Part shown: in pieces, positions 4,658 to 10,324 of the stretch
Layout of the letters: each line of letters opens with the position of its first letter
Numbering within the stretch: the stretch's first letter is position 1
Assembly: GCA_009786775.1 (NCBI GenBank)
Contig: WQRL01000018.1
Location: forward strand, 2,061-12,384
DNA from: Oscillospiraceae bacterium
Lineage (GTDB): Bacteria; Bacillota; Clostridia; Oscillospirales; Oscillospiraceae
Reading direction: 5' to 3'
Length of the DNA stretch: 10,324 nucleotides
Made by a program: the position numbers and the translations under genes
The notes under the pieces: generated by a model
What the model was told of the DNA's origin: nothing
Database searches by the model: none
Seen by the model: only the letters and a program-made list of their open reading frames with translations

Positions 4658-6160
4658 TTGAAGAAAATTGCAAGACTCGTAATGGCGATGGCATTGGTAA
4701 TCGCACTTGCCGCTTCGTCAGTCACCGCACTGGCCGGTGCAGGCGGCGGCGGCACCGGAGTGATTCCGCCGCCGGCTCCACCACGTGTTGAAGGAATTCC
4801 TGATGTAGAAGTTCCTGAAGGTTATGTGGCTTTTTACGATTTCCGCGGAGATGTTGTTATCACTGTGGAAAACCCAACGCGCGTAGCGGTATTTGATGAT
4901 GGTATTCTTGCTCTTATGATGGGCGTAGGTCTTGATGTTTTGGGCATTGAAGTGATTGGTTTTGCCCAACGTAATCTTGATAACTTGGGATGGCGTGAAT
5001 TCGGAAATGCAACCCCGGTGCCGTCAGGTACACTGTTTATGCATGATGTAGAGCCGCTTGTTTCCGTAGCTCCTCAGTTATTCATGACTGGAGCGCGTTC
5101 TTTCGGAATGTGCCGTTACTACACAGGTGTTGCACAACCGCGTTTTAATGCCAATACCCCTGACTTTGGTTACGGTACCCGTGAAGAGCAGACTCAGGCA
5201 CTTTGGGATGCATTACTGGAAGTAGAACCTGACATGGCCGTTGCTCACATGACTGTAAATATGGCTGCTGCAAACCTTAGGACCGATATGAGAGTCAATG
5301 TGGATATTCTAGCGAGAATTTTCCCGAATGCTGCAAATGCCCTACGTTCACAATTTGCACAGATTGAATCGCAACTTGATGAGATTAAAGGTTTTGTACA
5401 AGGCGAAGGCCTCAATGCTGTTATTTTCAGAGTGACAGGCACAGCGCATATCGGCTCGGCTTTTGGTTACAACACCCGTTGGAGCTTCATTTATGACGAG
5501 TTCGGTTTTGAAGCTGCTATGCCAACTGGCTGGCCTTATTCTCCTGCACAGATGACCGAAAGGGCAGAGGCAGAGGGATTGACCCTCTTTGATATCCAGG
5601 TGCAAACACTTCTTGAAGTCAACCCCGATGTTATTTTCTTTGTTGATAGCACTGAGGGTGAGACGGGATATGGCGAAGCATTCGAGCAGTTGATGGCAAA
5701 TTCCTACATTCAGCAAACGCAGGCATATGAAAACGGTTTCATAATTGCAGGGCTTCCAAACACTGAGTGGTATACCACAGTTGGCGGATTCCCTTCAATC
5801 CAAAGAATGATTGATGATGTTAACCGCTTCATAACTTTATACAGAGCCAGCGAAGCTCAGGCTACTACTCCGCAACCACCGGTACCAGCACCGGCTCCAC
5901 AACCACCGGCAGCTACGGCTAATGTGGACTTTAGCTCATTGCCTACCCGCACTGTAGACGGTGTTAACTTTGTGCAGTTCCGTGCAGCCGCTGCGGCTCA
6001 TGGAGTGGAAGGAGCACTCTCCTGGAATGGTGCAAATCAAAGCGTAACCCTTAGCAGCCCACAGTTTGCAACTTCGTTTGTTGTTGCAAGTGTAGGTGGA
6101 TTTATTCACAATGGCAGGACGTATGTACCAATTCAGTTCGCAATGGATGTGTTTGGATAA
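4658..6160 (+). CDS. Siderophore-type iron ABC transporter binding protein with C-terminal stalk domain
   Basis: Start TTG 4658 has GGAGG (4645-4649) 8 nt upstream and opens on a signal peptide (MKKIARLVMA... ending SSVTALA, about residue 26). The same frame is open back to an ATG at 4541, but that stretch lies in the leader and would bury the signal. The mature part begins with a Gly/Pro-rich spacer. Residues about 55-395 resemble FatB/YclQ-type class III binding proteins: VVITVENPTRVAVFDDG (66-82), a DVLGIEVIGF element, VNVDILARIFPN (213-224), SAFGYNTRWSFIYDEFGFE (267-285) and VNPDVIFFVD (321-330). A Pro-rich linker (405-419) leads to a stalk domain at 421-500 with DGVNFVQFRAAAAAHG, LSWN and GGFIHNGRTYVPIQFA. 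There is no lipobox Cys, unlike most Gram-positive binding proteins. No permease or ATPase gene adjoins it. The ligand (ferric siderophore, possibly heme) is inferred. Confidence 0.85.
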   Translation: MKKIARLVMAMALVIALAASSVTALAGAGGGGTGVIPPPAPPRVEGIPDVEVPEGYVAFYDFRGDVVITVENPTRVAVFDDGILALMMGVGLDVLGIEVIGFAQRNLDNLGWREFGNATPVPSGTLFMHDVEPLVSVAPQLFMTGARSFGMCRYYTGVAQPRFNANTPDFGYGTREEQTQALWDALLEVEPDMAVAHMTVNMAAANLRTDMRVNVDILARIFPNAANALRSQFAQIESQLDEIKGFVQGEGLNAVIFRVTGTAHIGSAFGYNTRWSFIYDEFGFEAAMPTGWPYSPAQMTERAEAEGLTLFDIQVQTLLEVNPDVIFFVDSTEGETGYGEAFEQLMANSYIQQTQAYENGFIIAGLPNTEWYTTVGGFPSIQRMIDDVNRFITLYRASEAQATTPQPPVPAPAPQPPAATANVDFSSLPTRTVDGVNFVQFRAAAAAHGVEGALSWNGANQSVTLSSPQFATSFVVASVGGFIHNGRTYVPIQFAMDVFG

Positions 6161-6183
6161 ACATAATTAGCATTAAGCGGTTG

Positions 6184-6220
6184 AAATGCTGCAAGACGAT
6201 TATTCATCTTGTAGCATTTT
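6184..6220 (+). terminator. Hairpin between the iron-binding gene and the surface operon (weak terminator or attenuator)
   Basis: AAATGCTGCAAGA (6184-6196) pairs with TCTTGTAGCATTT (6207-6219) over 13 bp with one G-U. The loop is 10 nt and only a short T run (6217-6220) follows. I found no convincing promoter between this and 6255, so some read-through into the next three genes is possible. Confidence 0.55.
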
Positions 6221-6254
6221 ACTGCTCAAAGTTTTAAGGAGCGAGGAAACAAAA

Positions 6255-7526
6255 ATGAAACGCGGAAGACTATATTTGTTTTTTTTGATATTAACTATTT
6301 CAGTATTTATTTCGGCATGCGGCGGTAGCCGGGTAAATAATGTGTATACATCGTATAGTACTCGGCAAATAGCAGAGGCTATAATATCGAAGCAGGAAAG
6401 TATAGCTCCGATGAACTATTTAACTCCGGATGGGGAATTCTTCTGGGAATATATTACAGGCAGATATCAAATTGATATAAGTGAGATAGATATACTTGAT
6501 GGAATAATATTTTATGCCGGTGGTGTAATTGTAGATGAAATAGCTATACTGCGGCTTGCAGATAAAGCCGATGCAGCAAGCGTAAGCGACTTGTTACTTG
6601 CATATGCGGACCGGCGCAGAGTTGCTTTTTCAGGATACGCTCCCATTCAAGCAGGTATTTTGGCAAATGCGGTTGTAAGGGCCAATGGATATCATGTTGC
6701 ATTACTTGTTACCGAGGATCCGAAGGGGGCTCAGTCGGCATTTTTGGAACTTTTTAGCGAGTTTCCACCGGCTGGAAACAATTATACTATACTTTCGCCG
6801 GTAATAAATAATGAAGAAAGCAATTATAGTGGTGAGTCAAAACCGGATGAGCCTGCTATTATGGATGACGAAATAAGTCAAGATGAAACTAAGCAAACCA
6901 TAGATTATGCTGAGCAGCTAATTGATGACGAGGCTGAAATTGTTTATGAAGATGATGCCTACAACCGTAGTTCTGTTTTAGGGGCATGGTATACAGGTAG
7001 TACAGCAATGCTCTCACCCATGAATAGACGGGTGTTTGATAAATGTGTTTATGTAATAAATTCTGTAATAACCGATGATATGAATGAGTTTGATAAGCAA
7101 CTGGCCATAATAAATTGGATTATTATGTGGTCTGTATACGACCCTGAATTTTTAAGCAACTCTCCAACTGCCACACCTGACCCTAATAACGATAATCCAT
7201 ATGGTGTGCTGATTAATCAAGTGGGAAATTGTTTTGGTTTTACATATACCTTCCAGCTATTTATGGATTTGCTGGGTATTGAATCAATGGTCGTGCATGG
7301 GTATGATTTCACCGGAGGCCTGCATGCGTGGAATTTGGTGCATATTTACGGCAATTGGTACGCCGTGGATGTCACTTTGGATGTAACTCTCAATAACCCT
7401 CTAGGTGTTGACATATCGCATAAACCGCAATATATTACCCATAGGCATCTAAATGTGACAAGTGAATACCTGTGGAATGAACTTGGGCATTATTGGGATT
7501 GGTTTTCAGTACCGATAGCGGAGTGA
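6255..7526 (+). CDS. Lipoprotein with DUF4358 and transglutaminase-like domains
   Basis: The product has 423 residues. The ATG at 6255 is preceded by AAGGAG (6236-6241) and GAGG (6243-6246). The frame is open further upstream to 6186, but that part lies in the intergenic hairpin. The signal peptide ends in the lipobox ISAC with Cys22, followed by GGS, so the protein should be lipid-anchored on the outer face of the membrane. Residues about 35-170 match DUF4358 (EYITGRYQIDISEID, VDEIAILRLADKADAASV, FSGYAPIQAGILANA). An acidic linker follows at about 185-235. Residues about 260-400 form a transglutaminase/cysteine-protease-like domain with Cys326 (GNCFGF), His357 (HAWN) and Asp372 (WYAVDVTLD), the expected Cys-His-Asp triad. 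Such domains cleave or crosslink proteins or peptides; the target is unknown. The stop codon lies within the next gene's ribosome binding region. Confidence 0.87.
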   Translation: MKRGRLYLFFLILTISVFISACGGSRVNNVYTSYSTRQIAEAIISKQESIAPMNYLTPDGEFFWEYITGRYQIDISEIDILDGIIFYAGGVIVDEIAILRLADKADAASVSDLLLAYADRRRVAFSGYAPIQAGILANAVVRANGYHVALLVTEDPKGAQSAFLELFSEFPPAGNNYTILSPVINNEESNYSGESKPDEPAIMDDEISQDETKQTIDYAEQLIDDEAEIVYEDDAYNRSSVLGAWYTGSTAMLSPMNRRVFDKCVYVINSVITDDMNEFDKQLAIINWIIMWSVYDPEFLSNSPTATPDPNNDNPYGVLINQVGNCFGFTYTFQLFMDLLGIESMVVHGYDFTGGLHAWNLVHIYGNWYAVDVTLDVTLNNPLGVDISHKPQYITHRHLNVTSEYLWNELGHYWDWFSVPIAE

Positions 7527-7536
7527 GGAATTAAGA

Positions 7537-8937
7537 GTGATATTCTCTAGCATTACATTTTTATACTATTTTCTGCCAATTGTTCTTATAATTTACTTTG
7601 TTACGCCTATGCCGAATGGCTCAATGCGGTGGCGCAACTTTGTAATTTTAGCATCCAGCATTATTTTTTATGCTTGGGCAGAGCCTGTGTTTGTTTTAAT
7701 TATGATAGGGCAGTGTGTGTCCTCATGGGCTCTGGCTTTGCTAATTGACAAATACCGTGAGCGTTCTTTTTCTAAGTATATAATGATTTTATCCATAAGC
7801 ATTGATTTGGGTGTTTTGGCACTCTTCAAGTATGCTGACTTTTTCATATCAAATATAAATATTGCATTTGGTGCAGATATAGGTCTTTTAAGATTGGTGC
7901 TGCCTATCGGCATTAGTTTTTATACATTTCAAATACTTAGCTACACGGTGGATTTGTACAGAGGGAAGATTAAGGTCAACCGGAATTTACTGGACTTTGC
8001 TACATATGTTTCGATGTTCCCGCCTTTACTTGCCGGGCCTATTGTGCGTTACTGCGACATTGAAGAGGCGCTTTTAAGCCGTAAGCATGGGATATCTGAT
8101 TTCGCCATAGGAATTCGCCGGTTTGCTATAGGCTTGGGCAAAAAAGTGCTTATAGCTGATGTGCTGGGTCAGCTTATAACGGTGTACCGGTACAGTAGCG
8201 AAAATAGCGTTCTTTTCACTTGGATGTACTTGGTTGCGTTTGTACTAAAACTGTATTTCGATTTTTCCGGGTACAGCGACATGGCAATTGGGCTTGGCCG
8301 TATGTTTGGGTTTAAGTTTTTGGAAAATTTCAACTATCCCCATATCTCAAAAAGTATGTCAGAGTTTTGGACACGCTGGCATATTTCGCTTGTGACTTGG
8401 TTTAGGGATTTTGTATACATTCCGCTCGGAGGCAACCGTGTTTCTGTGCCTAGATCCGTGTTGAACATGCTTGTTATCTGGTTTTTGATAGGGTTTTGGC
8501 ATGGTGCAAGCTGGAATTTCATTGCTTGGGGCATTTATTATTTTCTGATTTTAATGCTGGAAAGATTTGTATTATCCAAGTATCTAGACAGGATTCCAAA
8601 CATATTGCGTCACATGTACGTATGGTTTGTCCTGATCTCAACCGGGGTGTTTTTTGATGCTGCAAGCATGGCTGAAATCGGTCAAACTCTCGGGCGTATG
8701 TTCGGATTTGGCGCGCAAGGGCTTGCCGGGCCGGAGTCGTTATATTATCTGCGAAGTTTCATGATACCAATTCTTATCGGCCTTATAGGCGGCACACCAA
8801 TTCCGAAGAGGCTTGCAGAAAAGGCCTTTAAGCGATTTAAGTTCTTAGAGCCTGTCGCTATAGCCGTGCTTATCATTGTTGTGACTGGATTTTTGGTTAC
8901 CGGTTCTTTCAACCCATTTGTGTATTTTAGATTTTAG
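7537..8937 (+). CDS. MBOAT-family O-acyltransferase (AlgI/DltB-like)
   Basis: The product has 466 residues and a GTG start. GAGG (7525-7528), overlapping the previous stop, lies 8 nt before it, so translation is likely coupled. The N-terminus MIFSSITFLYYFLPIVLIIYF is typical of AlgI-type proteins. About ten hydrophobic segments are visible. Family motifs include LPIGISFYTFQILSYTVDLYRG (122-143), FPPLLAGPIVRY (161-172), FDFSGYSDMAIGLGRMFG (241-258), EFWTRWHISLVTWFRDFVYIPLGG (276-299, with His282) and GFWHGASWNFIAWG (319-332, with His322, the equivalent of the catalytic histidine). By family knowledge these proteins carry an acyl group across the membrane to a secreted partner that modifies a cell-surface polymer. 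Length is normal for AlgI. The DHHW gene next door is the expected partner. It is more AlgI-like than DltB because no dlt genes are present. Confidence 0.93.
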   Translation: MIFSSITFLYYFLPIVLIIYFVTPMPNGSMRWRNFVILASSIIFYAWAEPVFVLIMIGQCVSSWALALLIDKYRERSFSKYIMILSISIDLGVLALFKYADFFISNINIAFGADIGLLRLVLPIGISFYTFQILSYTVDLYRGKIKVNRNLLDFATYVSMFPPLLAGPIVRYCDIEEALLSRKHGISDFAIGIRRFAIGLGKKVLIADVLGQLITVYRYSSENSVLFTWMYLVAFVLKLYFDFSGYSDMAIGLGRMFGFKFLENFNYPHISKSMSEFWTRWHISLVTWFRDFVYIPLGGNRVSVPRSVLNMLVIWFLIGFWHGASWNFIAWGIYYFLILMLERFVLSKYLDRIPNILRHMYVWFVLISTGVFFDAASMAEIGQTLGRMFGFGAQGLAGPESLYYLRSFMIPILIGLIGGTPIPKRLAEKAFKRFKFLEPVAIAVLIIVVTGFLVTGSFNPFVYFRF

Positions 8938-8950
8938 TGAGGTATAGATA

Positions 8951-10066
8951 ATGGATAACCATGAAAACAAAACACATTATCTTATAATAATTGCAGTGTT
9001 TGCCGCGATTGTTTTAGGGCTGTCTTTGATTAATTTGCTGCATAGACCGCCTGATATTTTAATGAGTGAACGGAGAATCAGGGAAACAAGGCCTAGGTTT
9101 AATTTTGAAACCGTTGTTTCGGGTGATTTTATGTCGGACTTTGAGAGCTATGCCGCAGATAGATTCCCATTTAGGGAAGGGTTTCGGGTATTGCAGGCAG
9201 CTACAGTTTTTGGAGCTTTTTTACAAACGGATAATGATGGGATATATTTTGACTCTCACGGAATCGGCAGTTTTCAGGCGCTCGATGAAGAATCTGTCAT
9301 GCTATTAGCTGATAAAATCAAAGCGGTGTCGGAAAGCCTTGAATCACAAAACATTTTCTATGCGTTTATACCAGACAAAAGTATTTTTGCAAATAGGGTA
9401 ATGCCTGGTTTCGACTACTCACTTGCCGAGCGTATTTTAACCCAGAGGCTGGACTCGGACGGGTTTACTTTCATCCCACTGGTTTCTGCGCTGGAGGCGG
9501 ATAGTTTTTATCGGACGGATTTGCACTGGTGCCAGCTTAATATTTCTGGTGTGTTATATGCTCTGGGCAATGCGATGGGTTTTGAGGTTAGTTTAGAACA
9601 ATTTACAAAGAGGTACGCCGGTCAGTTTAGAGGTGGATATGCCGGGCAGTTTGCCCTCCCAGTGCAAAGCGAGTCTCTGTATTTTTTATACAGTCCGCAT
9701 ATTAGGGCGTTTTATATGAATGTGGGTTTGCGCGAGTTTGAGGAAGGGCCTGTTTATGATTTGCAAATGTTTCATGGGATAGACCCATACGATATTTTCC
9801 TAAGGGGTGCACAGCCGCTGATTTTATTAAAAAATGAAAATGCGCAAACTGATAGATCCCTTTACGTTTTCAGAGATTCTTTTGGCTCAAGCCTGGCACC
9901 TATTTTGGCTTCGGTATATTCAAGGGTGACACTAATTGATTTTCGGTTTATTGATTTGCGTACACTAAATATGCTTGTAGACTTTGAAGATGATGCAGAT
10001 GTATTGTTTTTGTACAGTTCAGGGATTATGAACAATTCAGATATGCTTCTAGTCCCGCTGCCGTAG
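8951..10066 (+). CDS. DHHW family protein (AlgX/AlgJ-like, SGNH-type acyltransferase partner)
   Basis: The product has 371 residues. ATG 8951 has GAGG (8939-8942) 8 nt upstream and starts 13 nt after the MBOAT stop. A single N-terminal transmembrane helix (about residues 10-29) anchors it with the rest outside. The motif TDLHW (189-193; D190, H192) is the DHHW/AlgX-type Asp-His pair. RDSFGSS (308-314; S310) supplies the nucleophilic serine region. The segment FESYAADRFPFREGFR (64-79) is also typical of the family, as is an FAxIPDK-like strand (FIPDKSIFANR at 139-149). In the alginate system such proteins accept acetyl groups delivered through AlgI and transfer them to the polysaccharide. The same job on an unknown wall or capsule glycan is the best inference here. 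It is the last gene of the unit and is followed by a hairpin terminator. Confidence 0.88.
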   Translation: MDNHENKTHYLIIIAVFAAIVLGLSLINLLHRPPDILMSERRIRETRPRFNFETVVSGDFMSDFESYAADRFPFREGFRVLQAATVFGAFLQTDNDGIYFDSHGIGSFQALDEESVMLLADKIKAVSESLESQNIFYAFIPDKSIFANRVMPGFDYSLAERILTQRLDSDGFTFIPLVSALEADSFYRTDLHWCQLNISGVLYALGNAMGFEVSLEQFTKRYAGQFRGGYAGQFALPVQSESLYFLYSPHIRAFYMNVGLREFEEGPVYDLQMFHGIDPYDIFLRGAQPLILLKNENAQTDRSLYVFRDSFGSSLAPILASVYSRVTLIDFRFIDLRTLNMLVDFEDDADVLFLYSSGIMNNSDMLLVPLP

Positions 10067-10080
10067 ATGTTAAAAAATAA

Positions 10081-10112
10081 AGCACCCTGTCTGAGGTTTC
10101 GGACAGGGTGCT
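10081..10112. terminator. Bidirectional terminator hairpin between convergent genes
   Basis: AGCACCCTGTC (10081-10091) pairs with GACAGGGTGCT (10102-10112). The stem extends by T-G, G-C and A-T pairs to a GGTT loop, giving 14 bp in all. Read on the minus strand it is followed by a T-rich tract (complement of about 10070-10080). On the plus strand the tail is weak (CTTAAT). It serves the DHHW gene and probably better the convergent gene. Confidence 0.85.
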
Positions 10113-10125
10113 CTTAATAGTCATG

Positions 10126-10324
10126 TTATTTTGATTTCAAAAATGCCTGACGCCTCTTAATTAGTATGGCTATTAGTGAGAATAATACCGCTCCAATTGC
10201 GGATAAATATAGTCCTACCATGCTAAAGTTATCGTGTGTTTGCGGGTTTGGGCGGATTTCTTCATCAGCATCTTCTATTTCCTCAACTTCGTCAATGTCT
10301 GCTGATACCGGTAGCGGTTCAGCA
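10126..10324 (-). CDS. C-terminal end of a cell-surface protein with sortase-like anchor (cut by window edge)
   Basis: The 65 visible residues on the minus strand end at TAA (complement of 10126-10128). They comprise an acidic stretch (SADIDEVEEIEDADEE), then NPQTHDN at about residues 26-32, a hydrophobic helix (MVGLYLSAIGAVLFSLIAIL, about 35-54) and a basic tail IKRRQAFLKSK. This is the layout of a cell-wall sorting signal. Many clostridial proteins end in (N)PxTGDN followed by a helix and KRR; here the usual Gly is His. It could therefore be a variant sortase substrate, or simply a C-terminal membrane anchor if the motif is no longer used. The rest of the gene lies to the right of the window, so its function is unknown. 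Confidence 0.75.
   Translation of the reverse strand, partial: AEPLPVSADIDEVEEIEDADEEIRPNPQTHDNFSMVGLYLSAIGAVLFSLIAILIKRRQAFLKSK

Overview
The window looks like chromosomal DNA from an anaerobic Gram-positive bacterium of the Clostridia. The evidence is strong GGAGG-type ribosome binding sites, TTG and GTG starts beside ATG, sigma-A promoters with 17-bp spacers, and T-tailed hairpin terminators. Proteins typical of this group are also present: copper-amine-oxidase-N (stalk) domains, a DUF4358 lipoprotein, a DHHW protein and a sortase-like C-terminal signal. I cannot name a genus. No rRNA, tRNA, CRISPR array, transposase or phage gene is visible.

Layout. (1) The left edge holds the N-terminal part of a DUF445 membrane protein on the minus strand. 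It is divergent from a two-gene unit on the plus strand: a UbiA/MenA-like prenyltransferase and a radical SAM enzyme that overlap by ATGA. (2) Between 2388 and 3715 lie two copies of an unusual noncoding element. Each has 39-40-nt imperfect arms that enclose a highly conserved core of about 65 nt. The copies flank a secreted protein made of a stalk domain fused to a domain resembling the metal-independent iota-class carbonic anhydrases (COG4337). (3) An unrecognised four-helix membrane protein (3828-4397) has its own promoter and terminator. (4) A secreted siderophore-type iron-binding protein (4658-6160) is driven by a near-consensus promoter. A 19-bp DtxR/IdeR-like iron box lies just downstream of the -10. 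(5) A three-gene surface-modification unit (6255-10066) encodes a DUF4358/transglutaminase-like lipoprotein, an AlgI/DltB-type MBOAT acyltransferase and a DHHW (AlgX/AlgJ-like) protein. (6) A terminator hairpin separates this unit from a convergent surface-protein gene, of which only the C-terminal anchor is in the window.

How the parts fit. The MBOAT and DHHW pair matches the known logic of extracytoplasmic polysaccharide O-acetylation: the membrane protein moves acyl groups outward and the SGNH-like partner places them on a glycan. The lipoprotein translated just upstream probably works at the same surface. The iron-binding protein appears to be iron-regulated, but no permease or ATPase gene adjoins it. 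Two unrelated secreted proteins carry the same stalk domain, one at the N-terminus and one at the C-terminus, which suggests a shared way of being displayed at the envelope.

The best candidate for something undescribed is the pair of long-stem elements. They carry compensatory changes between copies, and the arm mismatches that are transitions all become G-U wobbles in minus-strand RNA. This points to a structured RNA or a mobile palindromic element that I cannot match to a known family.
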